A stretch of DNA of 35,976 nt from JAWCLZ01 sp037443105 (lineage in GTDB: Archaea; Halobacteriota; JAWCLZ01). This document shows positions 1 through 8,377 of this stretch, one piece after another. Each line of letters opens with the position of its first letter. The first letter of the stretch is position 1. Location of the stretch: NCBI GenBank assembly GCA_037443105.1, contig JBBIOZ010000006.1:1-35976 (forward strand). The letters run 5' to 3'. The position numbers were made by a program, and so were the translations under genes. The notes below the pieces were generated by a model. The model did not search any database and had not been told where the DNA came from. It was given only the letters and a program-made list of their open reading frames with translations.

Positions 1-223
1 CTGAGTGGGTGAATTCTCGATCTTTAACTTCATAGGGATATTTTGAAAAAAGATAGATATCCTCTGAGCTATAACTCCGCGGCTTAGGTATTTGCAGAAT
101 ATCGTCTATGTAGTAAACCTTGGCGCGCCATTTTTCATAATCCTCGATAAGCTCGCTCAATTTATCCGTGCGCTTTAACCTATCCCTTCCCCTCGGGGTG
201 TAGTCTTTGAATTTTTCAAGCAT
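1..223 (-). CDS. Partial hypothetical protein running off the left edge
   Basis: The minus strand is open from an ATG at 223 to the window edge, giving the first 74 residues of a charged protein beginning MLEKFKDYTP. It is rich in Lys, Arg, Glu and Tyr and shows no signal peptide or membrane segment in the visible part. I do not recognise a family. A TATA-like AT-rich stretch lies at about 245-258, some 25-30 nt ahead of the ATG, which supports a real, probably leaderless transcript diverging from the radical SAM gene. Codon use looks like that of the neighbours. The C-terminal part, which would carry any diagnostic domain, is outside the window. Confidence 0.55.
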   Translation of the reverse strand, partial: MLEKFKDYTPRGRDRLKRTDKLSELIEDYEKWRAKVYYIDDILQIPKPRSYSSEDIYLFSKYPYEVKDREFTHS

Positions 224-287
224 CTTAGTTTTAATTTATCCTCTATTTTAATATTTCCCAGCAAAAATGGATTAAAGCATGATTCTA

Positions 288-298
288 GTTTTATATAT
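288..298 (+). promoter_or_regulatory. TATA box of the radical SAM gene
   Basis: The stretch TTTTATATATT lies about 27 nt before the ATG at 322. This is the normal archaeal TATA-to-start-site distance, so the mRNA would be leaderless or nearly so, which agrees with the lack of a Shine-Dalgarno sequence in front of this gene. Confidence 0.5.
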
Positions 299-321
299 TT
301 TGAAAAGCAAATTCATGGATA

Positions 322-1455
322 ATGAGGATATTTACCTACCCAAAACCAGCGAAATGCGCGCTTTGCGGCGAAAGCTCGCCTTTGATATCTGAGTTTTTAG
401 GCATCTGTGCAAACTGCATAAAAACCAAGTGGGATGAAAGCCTGCCCTATGTGAAGCGGGCTCATCAAATAAGCAGAGAGCGATTTAACCTCCCACCTGA
501 ACCACCAAGAGCAAGCAATGGCGCAAGCTGCGAGCTCTGCGTGAATAAATGCAAGATTTCAGCCGGCGAGACGGGATACTGCGGCTTAAGAGTGAATGAA
601 GCCGGGAAGCTCAAGCACATAGCTGGCACAGCAGAAAGAGGAATACTGGAGTGGTACTACGACCCTCTTCCCACGAACTGCGTGGCTAATGAAATCTGCC
701 CTGGATGCGCTGGCACAGGATATCCTAAATATTCCTACGCTGATCGTAAACCGGAGTATGGCTATAAAAACCTCGCTGTATTTTACGGCGCCTGCACATT
801 TAACTGCTTATTCTGCCAGAACTGGCACTATCGCTATCTCACAAACAAGCGTGCGCCGGTTTATTCAGCTCAAGAGCTGGCAGGCAAAGTTGATCCCTAT
901 ACCTCATGCATTTGCTACTTCGGAGGGGATCCAACGCCGCAGCTCCCGCATGCGATTCAAACATCTAAAATTGCTCTTGAAAGAAACAGGGATAAAATTC
1001 TTCGAATTTGCTTTGAATCAAATGGCAGCATGTCGCTGCCTCTCTGCAAACAAATCGCTGAGCTCTCGCTTGTGAGTGGTGGAAATATCAAATTCGACCT
1101 AAAAAGCTTTAACGAGCATTTAAACATCGCTCTATGCGGCGTTTCAAACAAGCAAACCCTCAGGAATTTCGAATATCTCGCTGAATTGGGTAAGGAGCGC
1201 AGAGAGCCAAAGTTTTTAACCGCAAGCACACTATTGATACCAGGCTACGTTGATGCGAGCGAAGTCGAGCAGATTTCAAAGTTCATTGCATCTCTAGACC
1301 CAGAAATACCTTATTCTCTGCTTGCTTTTTATCCTCAATTTTTCCTCACAAACCTCCCGACCACGCCGAGAAAACAGGCTGAGGAGTGCTTGCAAGCGGC
1401 GAAGAAAGCCGGGCTTAAAACAGTTTGGATTGGAAATATTCATCTACTGAGCTGA
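322..1455 (+). CDS. Radical SAM protein, PflA/AmmeMemoRadiSam-like (COG1180-type)
   Basis: A 377-residue radical SAM enzyme. The cluster-binding motif C-x3-C-x2-C is at Cys158, Cys162 and Cys165 (ACTFNCLFCQNW), in the style of pyruvate-formate-lyase-activase relatives. Ahead of it are an N-terminal zinc-ribbon-like set (Cys12, 15, 29, 32) and a second set (Cys70, 73, 77, 87) in the context C-x2-C-x3-C...GYCGLR, which is typical of the uncharacterised archaeal/bacterial activase-like proteins. The DPIEKKP-type segment of the classical AmmeMemoRadiSam family is replaced by DPLPTNCVANEICPGC with extra cysteines (Cys120, 126, 129), so this is a divergent branch. The substrate is unknown and no glycyl-radical enzyme is nearby. 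The presenilin-like gene follows by 22 nt on the same strand, so the two may be co-transcribed. Confidence 0.85.
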   Translation: MRIFTYPKPAKCALCGESSPLISEFLGICANCIKTKWDESLPYVKRAHQISRERFNLPPEPPRASNGASCELCVNKCKISAGETGYCGLRVNEAGKLKHIAGTAERGILEWYYDPLPTNCVANEICPGCAGTGYPKYSYADRKPEYGYKNLAVFYGACTFNCLFCQNWHYRYLTNKRAPVYSAQELAGKVDPYTSCICYFGGDPTPQLPHAIQTSKIALERNRDKILRICFESNGSMSLPLCKQIAELSLVSGGNIKFDLKSFNEHLNIALCGVSNKQTLRNFEYLAELGKERREPKFLTASTLLIPGYVDASEVEQISKFIASLDPEIPYSLLAFYPQFFLTNLPTTPRKQAEECLQAAKKAGLKTVWIGNIHLLS

Positions 1456-1477
1456 GAAAATAGGCAGAGGTGGTGAC

Positions 1478-2389
1478 TTGGACGCTGAGACTAAAAAATT
1501 AACTCCCTCTGACTTCGCTGCGATTACAGGAATGGCTTTCTTCCTTTTAACAGTTGAAGCTCTAGCTCTATTCCTTGTAGAGCCATTTCAAGAAAACAAT
1601 ATGCAGATCTTCGAAGAACCAACGTCGATCTGGAACCCACTTGCATATATAGTGATAATCCTCGGCTTCACTATCTTCATCTTAATAACCCTGAGATATG
1701 GAAAAAAATGGATGGTGCAGGCCTTCATTGGATTTGCTGTGGTGAGCACTCTTTTAATAATCTTCGATGTCTTCACCTCAAGAACACTTCCCCACTCTGT
1801 AGCTGCACCCGTAACTCTCGCGCTGACAGCTGCTTCAGCTGTGCTTCTCTATAAATACCCGGAGTGGTATGTTATAGATGCAGTAGGGATAATAATAGGC
1901 GCGGGAGCAGCGTCGCTATTCGGTATCTCCCTTGCTATAATTCCCACCATAATTCTGCTTCTAGCACTCGCAGTTTATGATGCAATCTCGGTTTACAAGA
2001 CCAAGCATATGATTAAACTGGCTGAGGGCATGCTTGCTCTTAAAATTCCAGTTCTACTCGTGGTACCTAAAAAGCGCCGTTATTCCTATAGAAGGCAGAC
2101 ATCGCTGGTTAAAACTGGAGAGCGCGAGGCATATTTCATGGGCCTTGGCGATGCAGTTATACCTGCCATTCTAGCGGTCTCAGCGAATATTTTCATAGAA
2201 GCTCCAACGATAATCGCGATGGTTAATTATCCAGCGCTCGGCGCAATGATTGGCTCGCTGATTGGCTTTGCAGCGCTTATGACCTTTGTTGTCAAGGGCA
2301 AACCCCACGCTGGTTTGCCGCTGCTCAACACCGGTGCAATCTCAGGTTTCTTGCTCGCGTGCCTAGCATCTGGAATCAATCCTTTTTAA
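1478..2389 (+). CDS. Presenilin/signal-peptide-peptidase-like intramembrane aspartyl protease
   Basis: A 303-residue polytopic membrane protein with roughly nine hydrophobic segments. The two catalytic motifs of the family are visible: Tyr-Asp at 167-168 (AVYDAI) and Gly-Leu-Gly-Asp at 222-225 (MGLGDAVIP). A C-terminal Pro-Leu-Leu at 281-283 stands where the PAL motif is found. This is the archaeal presenilin-homologue group, which cleaves transmembrane helices inside the membrane. The start is a TTG at 1478 chosen because a good Shine-Dalgarno run (GAGGTGGTGA, about 1467-1476) lies directly upstream. The stop overlaps the convergent GTPase gene by 4 nt. A basic cytoplasmic loop (KKRRYSYRR, about 198-206) separates the two catalytic helices. 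The substrate is unknown. Confidence 0.85.
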   Translation: MDAETKKLTPSDFAAITGMAFFLLTVEALALFLVEPFQENNMQIFEEPTSIWNPLAYIVIILGFTIFILITLRYGKKWMVQAFIGFAVVSTLLIIFDVFTSRTLPHSVAAPVTLALTAASAVLLYKYPEWYVIDAVGIIIGAGAASLFGISLAIIPTIILLLALAVYDAISVYKTKHMIKLAEGMLALKIPVLLVVPKKRRYSYRRQTSLVKTGEREAYFMGLGDAVIPAILAVSANIFIEAPTIIAMVNYPALGAMIGSLIGFAALMTFVVKGKPHAGLPLLNTGAISGFLLACLASGINPF

Positions 2390-3360
2390 AAAGATTTTCT
2401 TGCGCTAGGCAGAAATTCCCGCTCTCTGCTTATAAGCGCCACCAGTTTGCTTTTAACCTCCTCGATTCCCTCGCCGGTTAGCGAGGACATCTTGAGTTCA
2501 GCGATACTCGGCTTTTCCTGCAATAAGTCAGCCTTATTTGCAACTACCAGCACTGGTACAGCGATGAGCTGTTTGATCTCAGCTAGGAGATTTAACTGAG
2601 CTTCTAAAGTATAACCGCAGGTTTCAGTTGGGTCTATTATGAAGAGAATCACATCTCCTATATGGCGAATGGCAGCAATCGCTTGTCTTTCAATTTGATT
2701 CCTCTCACTCAGCGGGCGGTCAAGTAACCCAGGGGTATCTATCACTTGATAGCGCCTTTTTCCGGCATAAAAATGTCCAACCATTATTCCCTTAGTGGTA
2801 AAGGGATACTCAGCGATCAATGGCTTGGCACTGCTAGCACGCGCGACAAAACTCGATTTACCCACGTTTGCATAGCCAGCAACTACGATGGTTGGCTCTT
2901 CAGAGATAGTTGGTATTCTCCGCAATTTTTCTCTGGCTTCAGCTAGAAACTCCAAGTCAGTGCTAATATCGCGAACAATCGAAGCCATTCTACCCATCGC
3001 TTGCCTCCTAACCTGAGATGGATCTTGGCTCTTGCGAATTTCCGCCACATATTTACGCGATAATTCTTTTATCTTCTTCCCCGCCCAGTCAACATTGTAT
3101 AGCGATTTCTTTAGCTTGTCAATCCCGGCTAGAATATCGGCAAGCTCTTTATAGAACGCTGGTAGCTTATCCAAGCTCGGGAACTTCCTTACAGTTAGGG
3201 ATAAATTATCTGCAAGTATATTGCCGGCCGTTAGTATGCTTGCCTTCTCAGCATCGCGAATCGAGTTTGAAATCTTACCCTTCCTTGCTCTCGCTGCTCT
3301 TCTGAATGCCTTATCTATGAGCTCCTGAGCGAGCAGTATGGATGGAATTTGCTTGAACAT
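2386..3360 (-). CDS. NOG1-like GTP-binding protein
   Basis: A 324-residue P-loop GTPase of the OBG/NOG1 branch. An N-terminal helical domain of about 150 residues precedes the G domain. The G1 loop is AGYANVGKSS (161-170), the switch II region has DTPG (208-211), and NKAD (around 274) gives guanine specificity, followed by a G5-like SSLTGEG. Eukaryotic NOG1 acts in 60S ribosome assembly, and archaeal relatives of this length are usually assigned to ribosome biogenesis. The protein begins MFKQIPSILLAQELIDKAFR, as NOG1 proteins do. It starts 2 nt after the small membrane-protein gene and is probably in one transcript with it. The 3' end overlaps the convergent protease gene by 4 nt. Confidence 0.85.
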   Translation of the reverse strand: MFKQIPSILLAQELIDKAFRRAARARKGKISNSIRDAEKASILTAGNILADNLSLTVRKFPSLDKLPAFYKELADILAGIDKLKKSLYNVDWAGKKIKELSRKYVAEIRKSQDPSQVRRQAMGRMASIVRDISTDLEFLAEAREKLRRIPTISEEPTIVVAGYANVGKSSFVARASSAKPLIAEYPFTTKGIMVGHFYAGKRRYQVIDTPGLLDRPLSERNQIERQAIAAIRHIGDVILFIIDPTETCGYTLEAQLNLLAEIKQLIAVPVLVVANKADLLQEKPSIAELKMSSLTGEGIEEVKSKLVALISREREFLPSARKSF

Positions 3361-3362
3361 AT

Positions 3363-3728
3363 TTATTTAAAAACTGCTCTCACCTCTGGCTTGAAGAGAT
3401 ACCAGAGTATGAATATATTGATTAACGTGCCTATTGGGAAGTGAAGCAAGCCTATTACTGCAAAGACAACTGCTATCAACCAAGCCCATTCCTTCAGATT
3501 CCAGAGTCCCCAAGTAATGATGAGCACTGCGATGCCTATCAATATCAGCATGAACCCAGCTATAAAACTGAAGCCGGCGAGCAATGCAGGTATAAAATAA
3601 TGCCTCCAGCCTGCATAGGTGGCAACAGTTAGCATAGCTATGCCGCTGATCAAAAAAAATGCTGCATATAAACCATATAAGATGGAGAGAATTACAATGC
3701 CGCTAGGTTTCTCTTTTCCACTTGTCAT
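3363..3728 (-). CDS. Small four-helix membrane protein, unknown function
   Basis: About 121 residues from the ATG at 3728; a TTG two codons earlier (3734) is possible. Four hydrophobic segments are predicted by eye, with a conserved-looking WGLWNLKEWAW turn in the middle and a C-terminal LWYLFKPEVRAVFK tail. Small proteins with this 'GLW-LKEWAW...YLxKPEVK' pattern are widespread in archaea but have no assigned role. The gene is 2 nt ahead of the NOG1-like GTPase and 72 nt after fwdC, with its own TATA-like stretch (TTTTATATC, minus strand, about 3772-3781). It is therefore more likely the head of a two-gene unit with the GTPase than part of the fwd operon. Confidence 0.65.
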   Translation of the reverse strand: MTSGKEKPSGIVILSILYGLYAAFFLISGIAMLTVATYAGWRHYFIPALLAGFSFIAGFMLILIGIAVLIITWGLWNLKEWAWLIAVVFAVIGLLHFPIGTLINIFILWYLFKPEVRAVFK

Positions 3729-3800
3729 CCTCAAACCTTTTAGCAGGCTTTGAATAAATTCTTTTCCGAGAGATATAAAATAAGAAAATAAGTAAAAGAA

Positions 3801-4574
3801 TTACTTCCTCACGTAGAGCGTGCCTTTTCCATCCACCGATAGATCGCCTGTGTATTTCAGATATTCCTTGCCCTCTATAACCTCTGTGCCTTCAAGTTTG
3901 AATGCAGGCAGCATTTCTAGGACTTTACCCTCGATTCTGATTTTCCCACCCCTCATCTCTCCCCCTGGAATTGTAGCATTGCCCTTTATTATGATCTCTC
4001 CACCGCTCATACTTAAACCAGCTAGGATACCTGCATTTCCGTGGATTTCGATTTTTCCGCCTGCCATTTTCTCGCCGCAGTAATCACCAGCATTGCCTTT
4101 GACTATAATTGTACCTCCAGTCATCCCCGTGGTCTCGCCGCGATATGCTGAGCCAATGTAGTTGCCCGCATCGCCATTTATTATTATTTCACCGCCTTTC
4201 ATTTCTCGCCCCACCCAAGCGTCGGCATTGCCATTTACTGAGATTGTACCTCCACTCATGAAAGCACCTAGATGCATATCAACATCGCCTTTGATGTCTA
4301 TTCTGCCTGCTGCCATTTTCTCTCCTATGCGTTTAACTCTTGGAAAGCTTCCATCTATCACTATGCATGTGTGCGCCACCTGTCCCTGGCCTTCGACTTT
4401 GACATCGAAGATATCGCCAATGGTTGCTGCTCTATTTCCAATATACACAGGAAGCGATTTGATCTCCGCTTGCGTTTTCCCGGCAAAGTTCTCAGGACTT
4501 ATAATTTCAGCCTCAATGGATATGTTCTCAATTCCCTTGGGCGTTAATGTTACCACGAATGTCATTGCACTCAC
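3801..4574 (-). CDS. fwdC: Formylmethanofuran dehydrogenase subunit C
   Basis: 257 residues, close to the usual length. Most of the protein is a right-handed beta-helix built from Gly-x2-Gly-x3-Gly/Asn repeats (SGGTISVNGNADAWVGREMKGG and similar, about residues 95-215), as in FwdC and the glutamate-synthase C-terminal domain. FwdC is a structural subunit that scaffolds FwdA and FwdB. The GTG at 4574 overlaps the fwdA stop by 4 nt; an ATG at 4565 is an alternative start. It is the last gene of the fwdDBAC operon. The opposite strand carries long open frames through these repeats, which are shadows. Confidence 0.95.
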   Translation of the reverse strand: MSAMTFVVTLTPKGIENISIEAEIISPENFAGKTQAEIKSLPVYIGNRAATIGDIFDVKVEGQGQVAHTCIVIDGSFPRVKRIGEKMAAGRIDIKGDVDMHLGAFMSGGTISVNGNADAWVGREMKGGEIIINGDAGNYIGSAYRGETTGMTGGTIIVKGNAGDYCGEKMAGGKIEIHGNAGILAGLSMSGGEIIIKGNATIPGGEMRGGKIRIEGKVLEMLPAFKLEGTEVIEGKEYLKYTGDLSVDGKGTLYVRK

Positions 4575-6271
4575 GCTCCTGCTTTGATTTCATAGGGCTG
4601 CGTTAAATATCTCTCCTCCACTGGATAGCGGGATAGCGTGACTGAGTAGTATTTCTGGAATTTCTTCGCAATATCCTTCTCCACCTCTCTCATCAAAGAC
4701 TCATCAACCCTTGGATTTGTCCAGAAAGTCTTGCCCTCAACTATTTTTACTATTTCCCCATCCTTAACCACTACCTCGCCGCCTTTTATGGTGTACTTTG
4801 CTCTTGCAAATGCTCTCTCAACCTCTGCATATTGTTTCGAAGGATCAAGCTCTCTTGGCTTGATATCGTATACAGCTACATCGCCATCTGCTCCAATACC
4901 AAGATGTCCCTTCCCATACTTCACAAGTCCCAGCGCTTTGGCTTGGCCAGCTCTCGTTGTAATTGCAATTTCATTCCAGTCAAGTTCGCGTGTTATTGAG
5001 GGGAGAACTGCACGCTGATTGATGGCTGGGTGGCATTGCTTTATCATTTCCTCTCTATATTTAGCGCTCATCAGCAGTGCTATTACATTTGGATAGCCTG
5101 TGAATGGCCCGCCGTTGGGGTGATCTGTTTCCATCATCACCTTCCACTGATCCTTTATCAACAGGTTAAGCTCAAGTCCAATTGCCCACTGGATAGCTCC
5201 AACCGGACTCTTTGGGGAGTAGAAAACAGGGATAATTCCAGCTCCAGTTTCAAGCTCAACATCATTATTGCTCCACTTCCGCTTAGTCAAAACATATAAA
5301 TTGTATTCCATTGGTCCGTCAGCGGTCATAGTGGTGGTATCGCCGAATATCACCGCTCCAGTGTCAATTGTTATATTATCCGCTTTATTAACGTAGTCTG
5401 CGATTGCATCTGCTTTTGAAGCAAAGTCACGCCAGCTAGTTCCTCCATAGGAGTGAAATTGAGTATGCGTAGCATGCATTACCTGCCGCTCTTTATTCTT
5501 CAAATCCTTTACAACATCGTAGGTATCGAGCGTTACTGGATAATTCCCTGGGTGTCCCAAGCGGTTGCAGTGTATGTGAATGGAGTGCGGTAATCCTAAG
5601 AACTCATTTACCTCTGCCAAGCTTCTCACGATCTCAGCAGGGGTTACTCCGAAGTGCGGTGCTGGTTCGCGAATGCTGCTGACATTTTTACCCCAGCCCC
5701 AGGCCTCTACACCGGCTGGATTGACGATTTTAACTCCATAGCCCTTGGTGGCTCTTAAAAGCCAAGCTACAAATGCAATTAGTTTTTCCTTCTGCCCAGT
5801 TTTTATGTATTCAAAAACACTCCAGTTATTGCCCATCAGCGTGAGAGCACCCTTATCAACCATTGGAATATCCATGAGTTCTTCGTGGGTATGCCTCGCT
5901 GTTAGCGGAGGTTGAGCCGCTTCAAAAACTGTAGTGTAGCCCATTCTTGCATAGCGATATCCAGTTGCGAATGTGGAAACAACTGAATAGCCAGCTCCTG
6001 ATCTTGTAATATTGGTCTTCGGCTGAAGGCCTTTTCTGCCATCCTCAGGGCGCATGATTCTTCCAACGTTGACCTTTCCACCTGCAATGTGGGAGTGCAT
6101 ATCAACGCCGCCTGGCAATACCAAGCGCTCTTCAACATCGATTACCTTCGGTTCCTTAACTTTTTCAACGATCTTGCCATCTTTTATTGCAATGTCAAGC
6201 TTTTCGCCTTTTATATTGTTGATTGGGTCGTAAACAATTCCATTTTTAATCAATAGCTCGCTCATTTTCAC
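4571..6271 (-). CDS. fwdA: Formylmethanofuran dehydrogenase subunit A (amidohydrolase-type formyltransfer subunit)
   Basis: 566 residues, matching the roughly 570 of characterised FwdA. It belongs to the amidohydrolase superfamily and houses the binuclear zinc site where formate made at FwdB is condensed with methanofuran. Visible motifs are the first metal pair MHSH (His59, His61), a candidate carboxylated lysine in GYGVKIVNP, the histidines in HIHCNRLGHPG and HATHTQFHS, and ETDHPNGGP with the catalytic-type Asp. The GTG at 6271 overlaps the fwdB stop; ATG at 6265 is the more conventional choice and shares the same GGGGGC-type ribosome site. In reverse the enzyme performs the last step of methyl oxidation to CO2. 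Confidence 0.96.
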   Translation of the reverse strand: MKMSELLIKNGIVYDPINNIKGEKLDIAIKDGKIVEKVKEPKVIDVEERLVLPGGVDMHSHIAGGKVNVGRIMRPEDGRKGLQPKTNITRSGAGYSVVSTFATGYRYARMGYTTVFEAAQPPLTARHTHEELMDIPMVDKGALTLMGNNWSVFEYIKTGQKEKLIAFVAWLLRATKGYGVKIVNPAGVEAWGWGKNVSSIREPAPHFGVTPAEIVRSLAEVNEFLGLPHSIHIHCNRLGHPGNYPVTLDTYDVVKDLKNKERQVMHATHTQFHSYGGTSWRDFASKADAIADYVNKADNITIDTGAVIFGDTTTMTADGPMEYNLYVLTKRKWSNNDVELETGAGIIPVFYSPKSPVGAIQWAIGLELNLLIKDQWKVMMETDHPNGGPFTGYPNVIALLMSAKYREEMIKQCHPAINQRAVLPSITRELDWNEIAITTRAGQAKALGLVKYGKGHLGIGADGDVAVYDIKPRELDPSKQYAEVERAFARAKYTIKGGEVVVKDGEIVKIVEGKTFWTNPRVDESLMREVEKDIAKKFQKYYSVTLSRYPVEERYLTQPYEIKAGA

Positions 6272-7569
6272 GCCCCCTTTGCCTTTAACTCTTTCACTTT
6301 TTCAAGGATCCTGCTTACTATCTCATAGTCCGAGAGCTTCTCACTTTCAATAAGCTTTGGTGCACGAATAGGTACAGCGTCCATTCTATAGGCTGTGCCC
6401 TCAGCTTCGACCCCCACTAAGGCTGGTGGAATTACAACGCTGGCTAGCTCCGTAGTGACATTTGGGGATGGATCGATTTGTATCACGGGAATCTTAGCCA
6501 TATGCGCCACACTCTTCTGTGGAAAGTGAGCAGCTGGATCGCTTGCGATCACAAACATAACATCCACTTCTCCTCTCTGAAGTAAATCATTGCTTGCTGT
6601 CTCGCCCGGGTTATAATATGGATAGCCTCTTGAGAAGTCCATTGCATATGGAAAGCCATATTCCCACGCTGCCACTTGACCTGCACCTGTGACGTTGTAG
6701 TGACCTCTCATCGGCGTTATGGTGAACTTAGTAATTGCGTTTAAATCATCGATGAGTTGAATTGCAACTTCGATATTCTTATATCTCCCTCGCGACATAG
6801 TTAAGCCAAGTCCAAAGTATATTGCTCCAAATTTTGCCTTCTTCATCCACTCAACCAATGTTTTTAATTGATCTTTTGACACGCCTCCTATTTTATCTGG
6901 CAAAATTGCTTCGTGGCCGCGTAAAATTGCTCTTATAGCTGAGATCACCGCATAGTCTTGATTTGGCTCTACCTGAACGAACATATCTGCTATATTTGCT
7001 GAGTTCGTCCTTCTCACATCCACAACTACCAGTTTGCGATCCTCTTTGCCCTTACTTCTGAAATAGCCTCTTGGGAATATTGAATATCGAGACATATGCC
7101 TAGGGTGAGCTTCCATTGGATTGCAGCCCCAGTAAATTATGAGGTCAGCTCTGTTCTTTATTTGACCTAGAGTTGCACCTGGTGCTCCAACACCTGCGAC
7201 TGCAACGATCGATGGACCGTGGCAAACTGATGCACATTGATCATATACACCCCCAACAGTTTCGCAAAGTTCCAAGCCTTTGCTAATTGATTCATTGCTT
7301 GTACTTGCCCAGCCATAGAGGAGCGGTCGCTTAGCGCCAGCTAGGAGCTTTGCAGCTTGAGCTATTGCTTCTTCGTAGGAAACTTTCTTCCACTCCCCAT
7401 TCTCCCTTATCATCGGCGCTTCAAATCTAGGATGGTGACCAGCTATTCTGCTGTAACCAAGTTTGCAGGCATTCTTGACTTTTGTGATCTTATTATCGCT
7501 CACCTCTACCAAGATGTCGTCACATAAACAGCCGCAGAAGCAGCAAACAGCTTCTTTTATCTCAACCAT
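6268..7569 (-). CDS. fwdB: Formylmethanofuran dehydrogenase subunit B (W/Mo-bispterin catalytic subunit)
   Basis: 433 residues, a full-length molybdopterin oxidoreductase. The N-terminal [4Fe-4S] site is Cys9, Cys12, Cys16 and Cys35. The metal ligand region reads QCASVCHGPS (112-120), with cysteine, not selenocysteine, before HGPS. It reduces CO2 to formate at the tungsto- or molybdopterin using ferredoxin-level electrons. The gene starts 1 nt after fwdD and overlaps fwdA by 4 nt, so the operon is tightly coupled. The polyferredoxin/ferredoxin subunits (FwdF, FwdG) and FwdE are not beside it and must lie elsewhere if used. The sequence alone does not tell tungsten from molybdenum. Confidence 0.96.
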   Translation of the reverse strand: MVEIKEAVCCFCGCLCDDILVEVSDNKITKVKNACKLGYSRIAGHHPRFEAPMIRENGEWKKVSYEEAIAQAAKLLAGAKRPLLYGWASTSNESISKGLELCETVGGVYDQCASVCHGPSIVAVAGVGAPGATLGQIKNRADLIIYWGCNPMEAHPRHMSRYSIFPRGYFRSKGKEDRKLVVVDVRRTNSANIADMFVQVEPNQDYAVISAIRAILRGHEAILPDKIGGVSKDQLKTLVEWMKKAKFGAIYFGLGLTMSRGRYKNIEVAIQLIDDLNAITKFTITPMRGHYNVTGAGQVAAWEYGFPYAMDFSRGYPYYNPGETASNDLLQRGEVDVMFVIASDPAAHFPQKSVAHMAKIPVIQIDPSPNVTTELASVVIPPALVGVEAEGTAYRMDAVPIRAPKLIESEKLSDYEIVSRILEKVKELKAKGA

Positions 7570-7570
7570 T

Positions 7571-7954
7571 TCACTTCCCCCTGTATGTTGCTATCAGTTC
7601 TTTCATCGTAGGCGTTTTTTCAGCCGCTGGCATTATCTCTGCATCGATGCCTTTAAAGCCAGGCATCCCAACACCGCCAGTGTAGGGATTGGTCACCTTG
7701 TTAGCCCAAGGCCCCATCGGTATAAAGGCAATGTAATCCGGGTTGCCGTCGCATTTCCTTGCTTTTACAATTACTTCTCCGAATTCTGTTTTAACTTTAA
7801 CATCATCGCCATCTTTAACGCCTAGCATCTCCATCATTCTTGAGTTTAACTCACATCTCGCGACTGCAAAGAAATATTCATTTGAAGTTTTATTCTCAAC
7901 ATTGCTCCCTTGAATAATCGTTCTCCCGGAGATCAGTTTTACTTTGATAGCCAT
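7571..7954 (-). CDS. fwdD: Formylmethanofuran dehydrogenase subunit D (molydopterin dinucleotide-binding)
   Basis: 127 residues corresponding to the C-terminal molybdopterin-dinucleotide-binding barrel that in other oxidoreductases is fused to the catalytic chain. Diagnostic segments are KDGDDVKVKTEFGEVIVKA and the FIPMGPWANKVTNPYTGGVGMPGFKG region typical of FwdD/FmdD. It binds the pterin together with FwdB. It is the first gene of the operon, with a GAGGGTCAGG ribosome site just upstream and a TATA-like stretch at 7983-7996. Confidence 0.95.
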   Translation of the reverse strand: MAIKVKLISGRTIIQGSNVENKTSNEYFFAVARCELNSRMMEMLGVKDGDDVKVKTEFGEVIVKARKCDGNPDYIAFIPMGPWANKVTNPYTGGVGMPGFKGIDAEIMPAAEKTPTMKELIATYRGK

Positions 7955-7982
7955 TCCTGACCCTCGCTTTTAAGGAAAATAG

Positions 7983-7996
7983 ATGTATTTATTAAG
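7983..7996 (-). promoter_or_regulatory. Putative promoter of the fwdDBAC operon
   Basis: On the minus strand the stretch CTTAATAAATACAT resembles an archaeal TATA box and is centred about 36 nt ahead of the fwdD ATG at 7954. That places the start site about 10 nt before the ATG. It is the best candidate in the intergenic region, but no experiment backs it. Confidence 0.4.
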
Positions 7997-8086
7997 TTTT
8001 CTATTTTTGATCAAAGTGGTAGAAGCTTCAAGATGGGAGTAATATAAATTGAAATCAACTTTCCAATTTAAAACCAAAAAAGTTAA

Positions 8087-8107
8087 GTAGAAAGTAGAAA
8101 GTAGAAA
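8087..8107 (+). repeat. Three tandem copies of a 7-bp unit before vapB
   Basis: GTAGAAA is repeated exactly three times and ends 3 nt before the vapB ATG at 8111, where the leader or an operator would sit. VapB proteins often bind repeats at their own promoter, but those are usually inverted repeats. Slippage-type repeat is the plain reading. Confidence 0.6.
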
Positions 8108-8110
8108 AGA

Positions 8111-8377
8111 ATGATGAAAGTTTGCAGTGTTAAAATTGGAACAGAGGCGAGGCTCACCCTAGACCGAATGAAGGCTGGCCTAGCGAAAAAAGGACTCAGG
8201 TTAACCAATCAACGGATAATGGAACTTGCTCTTGAGTATGCCAGCGAGCATCTTGATGAACTAATAGATTATATAATGAGCGAAGGCGAGGAAATGCGAA
8301 AGATGCTCGCAAATCCCAAAAGATGGGGAGTTTCAACTTCTCCCGAAGAGATAAACCAGCGCTTGTATAGATTATGA
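8111..8377 (+). CDS. vapB: VapB-type antitoxin (ribbon-helix-helix-like)
   Basis: 88 residues. The N-terminal segment MMKVCSVKIGTEARLTLDRM could form the beta strand and first helix of a ribbon-helix-helix DNA-binding domain, followed by helices. The C-terminal tail (MLANPKRWGVSTSPEEINQRLYRL) looks like the extended toxin-wrapping part of VapB antitoxins. The decisive evidence is context: its stop overlaps the ATG of a PIN-domain toxin by 4 nt. It would neutralise the toxin and repress its own operon. Either of the two consecutive ATGs (8111 or 8114) could be used. The fold assignment is less certain than the operon role. Confidence 0.7.
   Translation: MMKVCSVKIGTEARLTLDRMKAGLAKKGLRLTNQRIMELALEYASEHLDELIDYIMSEGEEMRKMLANPKRWGVSTSPEEINQRLYRL

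Noticed and set aside
3820..4587. Long plus-strand open frames rich in Pro/Ser/Ile opposite fwdC
   Set aside because: They mirror the Gly-rich beta-helix repeats of fwdC, have no ribosome sites and resemble no protein.
6268..7569. Selenocysteine-containing FwdB
   Set aside because: The frame has no internal TGA and the metal-ligand position is an ordinary Cys codon.
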